DNA of 64,000 bases, taken from the NCBI GenBank assembly GCA_018819135.1, contig JAHJQK010000192.1:1-64000 (forward strand), given 5' to 3'. A program made the position numbers and the translations under genes. The notes beneath the pieces were generated by a model that saw nothing but the letters and a program-made list of their open reading frames with translations, was not told where the DNA came from and did not search any database. This document shows positions 32,995 to 41,317 of the stretch, piece by piece. The stretch's first letter is position 1. Each line of letters begins with the position of its first letter. The DNA is from Pseudomonadota bacterium (lineage in GTDB: Bacteria > Desulfobacterota > SM23-61).

Positions 32995-33522
32995 CTATTC
33001 TCTGCCCATTCCTCGTCCCTGGCCTGGCATCATCCAGTGGCCGTGGAATCCTCGAATAAATAATCCCGGTGGGAGGAGTTCGATCTGCTCCGGAGTTAGG
33101 ACTTGGCGCGTCTCCAACCGGTAAATAACGGTCCGCTCCTGGAGCTTGGATTCCAGCCCCGATATCTCCCGCTGCTTGGCTAAGACCTGATCGGGATCAG
33201 CCTGGGGATTGGCCCAAAAGGCCTTCAGGTGGAACCGCTGGATCACCAGTTCATTCCTCAAAATCAGTGTATCCTTTAAGTAGGACTCCCTTAACTTTTG
33301 CAGGCTTGCTTTTTGTTCTTCAGTTAGGTTAAGGCGTTGGGCCCAGTCTCCCATCATCGAACCATGCATCGGGCCCCTCATCCCCCTCCGCTCGCGGAAC
33401 TCTTGGCCTTTTCTCCACGGCCCCCCCGGCCCTTTTCCTTCCCAGGCTCCCTGACCAAAGGCAGAAGTGGAAAAGATAATCAACAAAAAAAGATTTGGAA
33501 AAAGTCGCCAGACCATGACCAA
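32995..33522 (-). CDS. Spy/CpxP/ZraP-like periplasmic protein
   Basis: About 173-175 residues with a signal peptide (NLFLLIIFSTSAFGQ). LTXXQ-type motifs RLNLTEEQKASLQKL and RQVLTPEQIELL flank a helical core, and Met/Gly/His-rich ends (GPMHGSMMGD, FHGHWMMPGQGRGMG) may bind metal. These chaperones protect periplasmic proteins and damp the kinase. The start may be TTG (GGAGG 10 nt upstream) or ATG two codons later. First of three genes with kinase and regulator; a paralogue is at 34878. Confidence 0.85.
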   Translation of the reverse strand: MVMVWRLFPNLFLLIIFSTSAFGQGAWEGKGPGGPWRKGQEFRERRGMRGPMHGSMMGDWAQRLNLTEEQKASLQKLRESYLKDTLILRNELVIQRFHLKAFWANPQADPDQVLAKQREISGLESKLQERTVIYRLETRQVLTPEQIELLPPGLFIRGFHGHWMMPGQGRGMGRE

Positions 33523-33527
33523 CTTTT

Positions 33528-34367
33528 TTAAACCTCCAAAACCTCACCTACCCGGCCGAAGAAAAAATTTTCTCCGAACTCGGTGTACAAACGCGAGGCT
33601 GCCTTTAAACCCGTACAGTGAGAAACTCCGACCTTTTCCACCCTGTATTCCTTGAGAGCCGTAATGGTTTCTTCCACCTGCCAAGGAGAGGCAAAATCTA
33701 AATGGGTTCCCCCGATGACGGCGTACACTCTATCTTTTCCGGTCTTCTCCATGGCGTGCCCTAAGATGTTGATCATGCCGGCATGAGCACAACCCAAAAC
33801 CAATACCAACCCTTGGGGGCCCTCGATAATCAGAGATTGATCGTCCAGAAATGGGTCCGGGATCAATTTCCCCCCGCTTGCGGTAAAAAGATCGGGGGCT
33901 CCTTTTTCAAAAAGAGTTTTACGCGGAACTTCCCCGCTGAGATACATCTCCCGGGTTACTTCGCGAAAATTTTTCTCCAGAATAAATTTCCCTCCGAGGC
34001 TTTCCAAATAGGCCTTCTGAAACTTAAGGCCCACGAATCGCTTTATTTCTTTCCCATCTTTCTGGGAAATACGATAGCGAAGGGAAAAAAGATCCGGATG
34101 AGCCAGGATTTCCACTCCTCCCAAAAGTTCCAGGATGGAAGGCAGGCCGCCGGTGTGATCATGATGACCATGGCTCAGGAAAATCTTTTGAATGGAGAGG
34201 GGGTCTTTATCAAACTTCAGGAGGTTGGGAATCAATCCTTCTCCGCGTCCGGTATCGAACAGATAATTCCCTCTCTCCGTTTCCAGGTAGGCGGCAAACC
34301 CGTGCTCCCCTATCCCACCTTTTATCGAGACCGAATTTTCACAAATGATCGTGATCCGTGCTTTCAT
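33528..34367 (-). CDS. MBL-fold metallo-hydrolase (dihydropterin synthase-like family)
   Basis: 279 residues. LSHGHHDHTGG metal motif, ILAHPDLF, GCAHAGMINIL and the late VIGGTHL and VSHCTG histidines match the MBL subgroup annotated as 7,8-dihydropterin-6-methyl (ribofuranosyl)aminobenzene-phosphate synthase. The real reaction in bacteria is mostly unknown. The stop lies 5 bases before the Spy-like gene, so it may belong to the stress operon. GAGGTG ribosome site. Confidence 0.82.
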   Translation of the reverse strand: MKARITIICENSVSIKGGIGEHGFAAYLETERGNYLFDTGRGEGLIPNLLKFDKDPLSIQKIFLSHGHHDHTGGLPSILELLGGVEILAHPDLFSLRYRISQKDGKEIKRFVGLKFQKAYLESLGGKFILEKNFREVTREMYLSGEVPRKTLFEKGAPDLFTASGGKLIPDPFLDDQSLIIEGPQGLVLVLGCAHAGMINILGHAMEKTGKDRVYAVIGGTHLDFASPWQVEETITALKEYRVEKVGVSHCTGLKAASRLYTEFGENFFFGRVGEVLEV

Positions 34368-34480
34368 AACACCTCAAAGACAGAGTTCAAGGGTTCCAGT
34401 CGCGCTGATAGCCCGATCAAGGGTTCGAACCATTGACCCATTTTTCAACATTCCGCATTCCGAAATCTGCAATCCGCAAT

Positions 34481-34654
34481 TCAAAAACATCCCAACTGAC
34501 ATTGGGCAATTTTGATTTTCAACTTATTAAGAAGATCTCCCACTTGCTTCATGGGAACTTTATTTTCGTTGGCAATTTTTTGAGCCACGGCACAGGAAAT
34601 TTTTCCATCCTTGGCTGCTTCCTTCAGCTTGGCGGCAATTTCTTCCTCTTTCAA
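34481..34654 (-). CDS. conserved small helical protein ending CQLGCF
   Basis: 57 residues from a TTG start with AAAGGAGG 8 nt upstream (MKEEEIAAKLKEAAKDGKIS). A GTG seven codons earlier also has a good ribosome site, and the 151-residue track ORF start is improbable. It resembles an HTH-like small family with KISCAVAQKIANENKVPMKQVG and a Cys pair at the end (CQLGCF) that I recall from other Deltaproteobacteria; function unknown. Lies between the two Spy regions. Confidence 0.55.
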   Translation of the reverse strand: MKEEEIAAKLKEAAKDGKISCAVAQKIANENKVPMKQVGDLLNKLKIKIAQCQLGCF

Positions 34655-34814
34655 GATCCAATCCTCCTTTGGCACTTCTTCCTTCCTCCTTTGAGGACCT
34701 GTGTCATAATCCCGCCCACCCCCTCGATTCCGCAATTGCAATACAGTCTCTTGAGGAAGAGGGTGATGGTGGAAAAAATTTATGATAACACATAAAAAAA
34801 GGGTTGGAAAAGAC

Positions 34815-34847
34815 AAAAAAGGGGAGAGCCTTTTCTTGGCCCTCCCC
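34815..34847 (-). terminator. intrinsic terminator after the second Spy-like gene
   Basis: On the minus strand GGGGAGGGCC-AAGAAAA-GGCTCTCCCC is followed by TTTTTT. A strong classical terminator. Confidence 0.85.
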
Positions 34848-34877
34848 TGCTGGAGGATGTTGAATATTGAATTTAGT

Positions 34878-35399
34878 TTACCACCTGGGGCAATAACCAG
34901 CACCCCATCCCATTCCGCGGCCAGGGCCAAATCCACCTCTCATGCCGTATCCCGGACCGAATCCACCAGGTCCACCGGGGAAAGCCCCTATTTTCGCTTG
35001 CTGTTCAGGGGTGAGAACCTGCCGCATCTCCAGGCGATGCTTGGTGGTTTTTTCCTGGAGCTGGGCCGTCAAAGCATTGATCTCTTTCTGTTTGGCCAGG
35101 ATTTTTTCCTGGTCGGGGTTGGTTTGGGCCCAAAGAGTCCGCAGTTCAAGGCGCTTGCTCATGATCTCATTCCGTAAAGGGATGGTCTCTTTAAAGTGAC
35201 TCTCCCGCAGCGCCTGCATCTTCTGATTCTGCTCAGGACTCAAGTTCAGGGCAGCAGCCCATCCACCTGGGCCATACCCGGTAGCACCCGGGCCGTAGCC
35301 CGGTCCCATACCTGCACCCCTGCCCCAGCCTTGGGCCATGGCCAAACCTGAGGTAGCCACCAGGGTGATTACAAAAATGGCAACGATCATCTTTTTCAT
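34878..35399 (-). CDS. Spy/CpxP-like periplasmic protein, second copy
   Basis: 173 residues with a clear signal peptide (MIVAIFVITLVATSGLAMAQ). LNLSPEQNQKMQALRE and RQVLTPEQQAKIG are the LTXXQ motifs; both ends are Gly/Met/Pro-rich (GRGAGMGPGYGPG). It resembles the copy at 32995, so the pair arose by duplication. Preceded by a perfect sigma-54 promoter and upstream repeats, followed by a terminator: a monocistronic target of the ZraR-like activator. Confidence 0.85.
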   Translation of the reverse strand: MKKMIVAIFVITLVATSGLAMAQGWGRGAGMGPGYGPGATGYGPGGWAAALNLSPEQNQKMQALRESHFKETIPLRNEIMSKRLELRTLWAQTNPDQEKILAKQKEINALTAQLQEKTTKHRLEMRQVLTPEQQAKIGAFPGGPGGFGPGYGMRGGFGPGRGMGWGAGYCPRW

Positions 35400-35430
35400 T
35401 TTTTTCTCATTGCCTTCGCCTTAAATATTT

Positions 35431-35446
35431 AGCAACCCCTGTGCCA
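35431..35446 (-). promoter_or_regulatory. sigma-54 promoter (-24/-12) of the Spy-like gene
   Basis: TGGCAC-AGGGG-TTGCT on the minus strand matches the RpoN consensus at every position, 31 nt before the start codon. A sigma-54 activator gene is 4 kb away on the same strand. Confidence 0.85.
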
Positions 35447-35551
35447 AAGGAGAACGTAAAGAAAAATATCCACATAACAATTTGTAATCGTTCAAATAAT
35501 TTTTTACACGGGCGAATCAATTAAAATTTTTTCTGGGGAGTGAGCAGAAAA

Positions 35552-35651
35552 AATTGTCGAAGCCTTTCCCTTTTAAAAAAGAAAAAATAATCATTTGTAC
35601 TAGTTAAACAATATCTGGAGAGTTCGACAATTTATAATTTTTCGACAATTA
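35552..35651. promoter_or_regulatory. TTCGACAATT boxes, likely activator binding region
   Basis: Three copies: AATTGTCGAA (35552), TTCGACAATT (35623) and TTCGACAATT (35641), 105-205 bp upstream of the sigma-54 promoter. The first and second form a spaced palindrome and the last two repeat at 18 bp. Fits an enhancer-binding-protein site. The rest of the 35400-35802 gap is AT-rich with no gene. Confidence 0.5.
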
Positions 35652-35802
35652 TGTCAGGATGGGAATTTTTTCTCATCTAAAATTATTTTGAATTAATTCC
35701 TTGACATCTAATTTTTGCATTGGGCATGGAAGTTTAGCCAATTTTTTCTTAGGTTTAGGGCTAAACTGTTACAAATTCTTTGGTTCCCGATAGGAGGAAT
35801 GG

Positions 35803-36666
35803 ATGAATTATTTTGCCCTTGATAAAAAAAGGATGGTAATTTTATATATTCTTTTGAGTATGGGGATGGGAGGGCAAAAGGGTTGCGCCATGAAAAAAGC
35901 TGATCAAAATTTATTTCCTTATTGGAAGGGAAAATCTCCAGTTTTAGTGATTGCCCACCGAGGTTTTTCCGGGGCCGCGCCAGAAAATACCTTGGCGGCT
36001 TTTCGGAAAGCCATAGAGATCGGGTGCGATATGATAGAATTGGATGTGCATCTCACCAGGGATGGGCAAGTCGTTGTCATCCACGATGATTCTCTGGAAC
36101 GAACGACTAATGGGCGGGGCAAAGTAAAAGATTATACTCTCGCGCAATTGAAAAAGTTAGATGCCGGGTCCTGGTTTTCCTCCCAATTTTCCGGGGAACA
36201 AATTCCCACTTTAAAAGAAGTTCTGCAACTGGCCAAAGGAAAAGTGCCGGTTTGCCTTGAAATAAAAACCAAAAACCTCGATTTACTTTCCATCCGGGAC
36301 CTGGCCGATAAGGCTTGGGCCGAAGTGAGGAATGCCGGGATGGAAAATCAAGTTATATTTTTTTCTTTTCATCCCTATGCCCTGGAGAGAATTCAAGAAA
36401 AAGATGCTCGGGTTTGGGTGCTTTTTCTTTACCAGAAGCCATGGAATTATGTTCATGAAATTACCGGAGGAAGGTCTTTCCCGGCGTTAGGGCTGAATCA
36501 TTCCCACTTAACCAAGGATAAAATTGTGGCGCTGCGCCAGAAGGGGATGAAAATCAAAGTTTGGACGGTAAACGCAGAAGCGGACATGGAAAAATTCATC
36601 CCCTGGCAGGTCGACGGAATTATTACCAACCATCCGGAAAAATTGATCCGCATTCTTCGGAATTAG
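35803..36666 (+). CDS. glycerophosphodiester phosphodiesterase
   Basis: 287 residues. After a hydrophobic N-terminus (VILYILLSMGMGGQKGC, perhaps a lipoprotein or membrane anchor) comes the GDPD barrel: VIAHRGFSGAAPENTLAAF, IELDVHLTRDGQVVVIHDDSLERTTNG, CLEIKTKN and KVWTVNAEADM. It splits glycerophosphodiesters into glycerol-3-phosphate and alcohol using a metal ion. AGGAGG precedes ATG. Convergent with engB. Confidence 0.92.
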   Translation: MNYFALDKKRMVILYILLSMGMGGQKGCAMKKADQNLFPYWKGKSPVLVIAHRGFSGAAPENTLAAFRKAIEIGCDMIELDVHLTRDGQVVVIHDDSLERTTNGRGKVKDYTLAQLKKLDAGSWFSSQFSGEQIPTLKEVLQLAKGKVPVCLEIKTKNLDLLSIRDLADKAWAEVRNAGMENQVIFFSFHPYALERIQEKDARVWVLFLYQKPWNYVHEITGGRSFPALGLNHSHLTKDKIVALRQKGMKIKVWTVNAEADMEKFIPWQVDGIITNHPEKLIRILRN

Positions 36667-36681
36667 CTTGGCTAAACCCGC

Positions 36682-37272
36682 TCAGCGGTCTTTTTCGAAA
36701 GCCGCTAGGATCAATTTCCAAAGTTCCTCCTTCCCTTCACCGGTTACCGCTGAAAAGAATAAGAGGGTTTTCCCTGAAAGCAGTGAAATTTCAGCCAAGG
36801 CTTTCTTCTGCCTGGCCCTTTCCAACTGCGAGAGCTTATCTGCCTTGGTAAGGGCGATGGCACAGGGAATTCCGTGATAGTCCAGCCAATCCAGCAAGGC
36901 CAGATCATCCGGTGAAGTTCCGCGGCGAGCGTCCAGGATCAGGACGACCAGGCGAATCTCCTGCCGGGTTTGCAGGTAGCTCTCCACCATGGGTTTCCAG
37001 GTTTTTCTTAATTCGAGAGGGACTTTGGCATAACCATATCCGGGAAGATCCACCAGCGAAATCTTCTCGTTTACCCGAAAAAAGTTGATCAATTGGGTCC
37101 TTCCCGGGGAGGAGCTGGTCTTGGCTAGGTTTTTGCGGTTTACCAGAGTATTGATTAACGAAGATTTCCCCACGTTGGATTTTCCGGCTATGGCCACTTC
37201 CGGGAAATTTTCCGCTGGATACTCGGAGGGTTTGGTTGCGCTTTTGATAAATTCGGCAGCCGTAACTTTCAT
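36682..37272 (-). CDS. engB: ribosome biogenesis GTPase EngB (YihA/YsxC)
   Basis: 196 residues. G1 GKSNVGKSSLINTL, G2 Thr region KTSSSPGRTQLINFF, G3 DLPGYGYAKVP, G4 ALTKADKL and G5 FFSAVTGEG. Cytoplasmic GTPase needed for assembly of the large ribosomal subunit. ATG overlaps the stop of the aminotransferase gene (ATGA), so translation is coupled. Confidence 0.96.
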   Translation of the reverse strand: MKVTAAEFIKSATKPSEYPAENFPEVAIAGKSNVGKSSLINTLVNRKNLAKTSSSPGRTQLINFFRVNEKISLVDLPGYGYAKVPLELRKTWKPMVESYLQTRQEIRLVVLILDARRGTSPDDLALLDWLDYHGIPCAIALTKADKLSQLERARQKKALAEISLLSGKTLLFFSAVTGEGKEELWKLILAAFEKDR

Positions 37273-38426
37273 TTTAATTTCTCTTTTCCGTGTTCCTGCA
37301 AGTACCGGCTTATCCTTCTCACGGCTTCTTCGATATTCTCCATGGAGTTGGCATAGGAAAAGCGTAAGTAACCTTCGGCGTTGGTCCCAAAGTCAATCCC
37401 CGGAGTACATCCCACCTTCGCTTTTTTGAGAATGTCAAAGGCCAAATCGAAAGAATTGGCCGTGTAACCACGGGCATTGGCCAGAATATAAAAGGCTCCC
37501 GTCGGCTCCACGGTTATTCCCAGCCCCAACTCCCGCAACTTTTGAATGAGAAATTTCCGCCGGGTGTTGTAAATGTTCCTCATGCGGGCCACATCCGCAT
37601 CCGCCTCCTTCAGGGCGGCAATCCCGGCCCACTGCACGAAAGCGTTGGCCGAGATGAAAAAATTTTGATGCATCTTCTGCAGGGCCCGAATAAATTCCGG
37701 CGGCACGATCAGGTACCCCAAACGCCAGCCGGTCATGGCATAAAGCTTGGAGAATCCATTGATTACCATGGCGTTCCGGGTGAACTCCAGGATGGAATGC
37801 TCCTTCCCTTCATAAACCAAACCATGGTAAATTTCATCGGATACGACTGTTTTTCTGAAATCGACAATGGCCTTCATTCGCTCCGGCGACATCATATTCC
37901 CGGTGGGATTTGCCGGAGAATTGACCAAGACCGCTTTGGTCCGCGGCCCGATAAGGGGCTTGATTTCTTCCGGCCGGTATTGAAATCCCTCCTCTTCAAA
38001 TACTTTTACGAATACGGGTTTCCCTTCCACCATGCGTACGAAATTCGGGTAACAGGCATAGTAAGGATTGGGAAGAATGACTTCATCCCCGAGTTCCAGC
38101 AGACTCATAAACAGGAGGAGCATGGCTGGCGATGTTCCGGAGGTTACCAGAATTTGATCGGGGTTGACCTCCACCCCGTATTGTTGGTAATAATGCTCGG
38201 CGATGGCCTCCCTGAGCTCCACCAACCCCAGGCTATGGGTGTAATGGGTTTTGCCGTCGCGGATGGCTCGAATGGCCGCTTCCTTGATACAATCCGGTGT
38301 GTCAAAGTCAGGCTCTCCGACCTCGAGGTGGATGATATCCTCCCCTTGCCGCTCCAATGCGGCAGCTGCTTCCATAACCTCCATGACGATGAAGGGAGGA
38401 ATTGCCGATGATTTTTTACTAACCAT
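37269..38426 (-). CDS. PLP-dependent aminotransferase, class I/II
   Basis: 385 residues from MVSKKSSAIPPF, with GGGGA before it; the track start adds 19 codons. VEVGEPDFDTP-like LEVGEPDFDTPDCI, TSGTSPAMLLL, LVNSPANPTGNM, SDEIYHGLVYEG and the Schiff-base Lys in NGFSKLYAMTGWRLGYL define fold type I aspartate aminotransferase relatives. The amino acid substrate (aspartate, alanine or aromatic) cannot be chosen. Upstream of and coupled with engB. Confidence 0.93.
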   Translation of the reverse strand: MVSKKSSAIPPFIVMEVMEAAAALERQGEDIIHLEVGEPDFDTPDCIKEAAIRAIRDGKTHYTHSLGLVELREAIAEHYYQQYGVEVNPDQILVTSGTSPAMLLLFMSLLELGDEVILPNPYYACYPNFVRMVEGKPVFVKVFEEEGFQYRPEEIKPLIGPRTKAVLVNSPANPTGNMMSPERMKAIVDFRKTVVSDEIYHGLVYEGKEHSILEFTRNAMVINGFSKLYAMTGWRLGYLIVPPEFIRALQKMHQNFFISANAFVQWAGIAALKEADADVARMRNIYNTRRKFLIQKLRELGLGITVEPTGAFYILANARGYTANSFDLAFDILKKAKVGCTPGIDFGTNAEGYLRFSYANSMENIEEAVRRISRYLQEHGKEKLK

Positions 38427-38749
38427 ATCTTCCCCTTTTAAACGGCCCCTTTCTTTTCTATCCAATCGGCCACCGAAAGTCAACCCCTCGACATCCCGGC
38501 ATAAACCCAGGGGCTTGCTCGGGTTTGACCCTGAGCGCCGCTTTAAAAGAAGCTTTTAAAGACCTGCGGAAAAAAGCCAGATAAGGGACTTGCCAGATAT
38601 TCTGCAACCCCACGCTTTCCGCATCGTGAGAAGCAATTGAAGTCAGGACCAGATTTCTTTTGACAGTCGGTGCTCAATTGTAGTAGCTTTAGGACATGTC
38701 AATGAGGAACTCTGATCTGAATTTCCATCTTCAAGTTCCGCCGAGCTCT
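38427..38749. other. intergenic stretch without a gene
   Basis: 323 bp between the aminotransferase and the integron integrase remnant. Short GC-rich inverted segments (CAGGGGCTTGCTCGGGTTTGACCCTGAGC) are present but I find no coding frame or clear RNA. Confidence 0.5.
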
Positions 38750-39253
38750 TTACCCTGTTAGAAATAATGCCCTACTGGAATTTCTAACGGGGTTTACTGA
38801 GAGCCCGGGCCTGTTCAGTACGTGAGTGTAGATCATGGTGGTGACGACATTGGCATGTCCCAACAGTTCCTGCACCGTGCGGATGTCATAACGCGCTTCA
38901 AGAAGATGTGTGGCAAAGAGCTTGTCCTGAGCTTGTCGAAGGAAGTGGCGCAAGGTATGGCAACTGACCTTCTTGTTAATCGCCGCCCGCGCCACCGCCT
39001 CTTTCACGGCCTTCTGGACCTGCCAGTCTGCAATGCCCCGGCGTTTCCCCAGGTCAGCCAGAAAGGCTTCAATATCCTTTCTGGATCTGTCTTGTAAGGG
39101 TTTTTCAGGCAGAAAATTGGCAAAGTCTTTCGCCCAGTTCACATAAAATGGCGAACGATCCGGCTGTACCCTGTTCTCCTCCGCGCACCCCCGGTAAGCT
39201 TCCCAAAAACCATCGGGCTCTTTGGAATTGCGGACATCCATGATTTTCACCAT
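38750..39253 (-). pseudogene. integron integrase IntI, internally deleted and insertion-damaged
   Basis: 167 codons where IntI normally has over 320. The N-terminal SAM-like part ([40 protein letters not shown]) joins directly to the catalytic C-terminus ([43 protein letters not shown] with the Tyr). The middle with the first catalytic Arg and Lys is gone. An extra FLRQAQDKL splits the HTLRH-SFATHLLE box; its DNA is a short palindrome (CCTGAGCTTGTCGAAGG). The tail comes from another repeat. It should be inactive. It points away from the cassette array, as in all integrons. Confidence 0.82.
38757..38797. repeat. palindromic repeat at the end of the integrase remnant
   Basis: CTGTTAGAAAT and ATTTCTAACGG form an inverted pair around AATGCCCTACTGGA. 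It is translated as the tail [16 protein letters not shown] of the integrase frame, a tail I recall from unrelated ORFs in other genomes, indicating a mobile palindrome. Confidence 0.6.
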
Positions 39254-39349
39254 AGAATCCCTTTTTATTTTAACAGGTTAAACAAGAATCAGGCATGGCA
39301 TGATAGGTAGAATTATCTTATCATGATATTATTTTTCTGTCCACTATCT

Positions 39350-39356
39350 GTTAGCC
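39350..39356 (+). other. attI-like core site
   Basis: GTTAGCC fits the GTTRRRY core, between the integrase remnant and the first cassette ORF. Confidence 0.45.
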
Positions 39357-39394
39357 ATTTAAACCTTAAAGCATTTTCAAGGAGGGAACCAAAA

Positions 39395-39991
39395 ATGAAG
39401 AAATATATGTTTTACATAATTTTGGCCATCTTTTTGTCTTCTTGTGCAACGTATGGACCATTTCCCGTTAACAAGAAGTACTATGGCGGACCTGCTCCTT
39501 ATGGTGAAGGTATTCACCCCGGAATTGATTTCGGTATAAGCAGAGACACACCCATAATTGCCATCTCCGATGGTTTCGTGTCTTATGTAGGAACGCCAGA
39601 AGGCATTGAAAATGGTATTACCGTGCAAGTTTTACATGGAGAACATTTCAAGTCAGTTTATGGTCATATAAGTAAAGTCTTTATCAAGAAGGGCCAATGG
39701 CTGAAAAGGGGACAATTGATTGGTCTCTCTGGAGCATCCAACAATTATGGCAGGACGGACTATCAACATCTTCACTTCGGTACTTGCAAACCGCTCCATC
39801 TATGTAAGAAGAACTGCTGCACGAATTATTCTCAAACGTACGATCCAGATAAGTTCTGGTTAGGGGGGCAACCGCAATGTTTCAATCCTAACATGGATTA
39901 TTCTGTTTACTCTCAGAAAGATATAACCCTTCCTATTGCGTGTGGGGAGTATGCAAAAGAGCTAATTGCTGAAAGCAAGAGAAAGGATTAA
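39395..39991 (+). CDS. cassette 1: M23-type metallopeptidase lipoprotein
   Basis: 198 residues from MKKYMFYIILAIFLSSC, with GGAGG upstream; the lipobox LSSC predicts a lipid-anchored envelope protein. LytM/M23 motifs: HPGIDFG (His, Asp) and YQHLHFG (HxH). It might cleave peptidoglycan cross-links or act as an activator. A Cys-rich insert (CKPLHLCKKNCC) is unusual. First cassette after attI and thus the most likely expressed. Confidence 0.82.
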   Translation: MKKYMFYIILAIFLSSCATYGPFPVNKKYYGGPAPYGEGIHPGIDFGISRDTPIIAISDGFVSYVGTPEGIENGITVQVLHGEHFKSVYGHISKVFIKKGQWLKRGQLIGLSGASNNYGRTDYQHLHFGTCKPLHLCKKNCCTNYSQTYDPDKFWLGGQPQCFNPNMDYSVYSQKDITLPIACGEYAKELIAESKRKD

Positions 39992-40018
39992 AGGGGGGTG
40001 TTCCTTCATTTAATTATT

Positions 40019-40072
40019 GGCAAATCGTTCCAGCAGACCGCATGAGGCGGCCGCTGAACTCCATCGTTATGC
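40019..40072 (+). other. attC site 1
   Basis: CAGC-A-GACCGC and GCGGCC-GCTG pair with one bulged base. The 3' core is GTTATGC. The 5' core GGCAAAT is a worn form of the GGCTAAC expected from attI. Confidence 0.65.
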
Positions 40073-40147
40073 AGAAGCACCCGCAAATGCGCAAAGGACG
40101 CAAGGAAGACGCGAAGAGGGTTAGCAAAGATCGCGGGGGGTTAGCCT

Positions 40148-41065
40148 TTGACCGGGATTAAAATATACGGCCGAGACTCTTTTAAGGAAATACCGCCGGA
40201 TGTGCAACGGACCCTCCAATCGCTCAAGGATTATGGGTTCGGTCACGGCAGCGAGGAATTCCGTCACGCGAGCGATCATCTCCAAATTGCACGCCTCATG
40301 AAGCAAGCCCCTTGTTCTCCGTTCACCATTGTCATAGAAGAGGAATTGCTTGATCCTTCGCATTTTTGGGATAAGCGATATGTGAAAATTACAACAGAGC
40401 AGATCGTGTCGGAGCTTGACGAAATCGTCTTGCGCTATTTTGAGCGTGAGACCAACGCCCGGATGGCGAAATTTCTGGAGCATGACCGCGATGCGGAAAA
40501 GCGATACTTTCGAAAGCTTTTAAAGGAATACTATCCACAGGCCAAAAGGATTCTCCGAGATCAGTATAGAGAGTTCTATCCGCGTGCATGGAAAAAGAAA
40601 TTCACTATGGAGAAAATCTCGAAGCCCCGAAAAAAAAGGCACAAAGAGCGTATTTATGCCATTCCCGAGCCCCTGAACTACTGGGACAGCCGTAATTCGT
40701 ACCAGCAATACTTTGCGGTTCCGGAGCATAAGGTATTGTGGCAAGGAGGGGGAGGAAGCTCCGGCCAGCGGGAGACGCAGAGCAAATTCGGATTCGCTTT
40801 TGGGCTATTCAACCAGATACAGGCGATTCCCAGCCACATTTTCGTATATGATAAGGATAACGTTCTACGCTATGTCGACACCCTTGAAAAATTGTGCCTG
40901 GCCCCCACTGACATGGGCAGCAATTACCATTTGAATCATGAAGAGATGCGACAGTTATTGCGTGACACATTGCGGGTGGAACGTGGCAGTATTCTCGAGC
41001 CCATTCGCGCCATTGAAGTAAGGCCGTTTTTTGAAAATGGAAGCAAGGTTTCCTTGTTATATTAG
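40148..41065 (+). CDS. cassette 2: hypothetical protein
   Basis: 305 residues, TTG start preceded by a G-run. Arg/Lys/Glu-rich, mostly helical in the middle (RDAEKRYFRKLLKEYYPQAKRILRDQYREFYP). The end has FGFGLF-like FGFAFGLFNQIQAIPSHIFVYDKDN and EPIRAIEVRPFFEN. I recognise no domain. Long for a cassette; the frame is intact and has its own attC, so it is a true cassette gene. Confidence 0.65.
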   Translation: MTGIKIYGRDSFKEIPPDVQRTLQSLKDYGFGHGSEEFRHASDHLQIARLMKQAPCSPFTIVIEEELLDPSHFWDKRYVKITTEQIVSELDEIVLRYFERETNARMAKFLEHDRDAEKRYFRKLLKEYYPQAKRILRDQYREFYPRAWKKKFTMEKISKPRKKRHKERIYAIPEPLNYWDSRNSYQQYFAVPEHKVLWQGGGGSSGQRETQSKFGFAFGLFNQIQAIPSHIFVYDKDNVLRYVDTLEKLCLAPTDMGSNYHLNHEEMRQLLRDTLRVERGSILEPIRAIEVRPFFENGSKVSLLY

Positions 41066-41243
41066 GGGGTCGGGTCACCGCAGGCTGCTACAGGGTTTAC
41101 GCTAAGCGTGTTGAGTTTTACAAACCATGACACGCGCAGAGGCACAACGACTGGTTCACGCGAAGGCAATAGTCTTGGTCTCTTTCTTTTGCTCAGACAA
41201 GTTATGGATACCAACAGATGCGGTCGAGATGACGTACAGACCG

Positions 41244-41307
41244 GCATAACAAACGGCTCCACCGGATTGCCCAAGAAGCGGGCTCCCGGTGAGCCGCGGC
41301 GTTAGAC
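41244..41307 (+). other. attC site 2
   Basis: 5' core GCATAAC is complementary to the GTTATGC that begins this cassette. GGCTC-C-ACCGG pairs with CCGGT-GAGCC, leaving one extrahelical base. 3' core GTTAGAC. Confidence 0.85.
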
Positions 41308-41317
41308 TAATAAAAAA

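Noticed and set aside
33783-34436. 217-codon plus-strand ORF
   Set aside because: Antisense of the MBL-fold gene, whose HxHxDH motif is in the other frame.
34655-34936. N-terminal extension of the small CQLGCF protein
   Set aside because: It overlaps the terminator and 3' end of the Spy-like gene; good ribosome sites exist only at the GTG and TTG further in.
37542-38411. 289-codon plus-strand ORF
   Set aside because: Antisense to the aminotransferase with complete motifs on the other strand.
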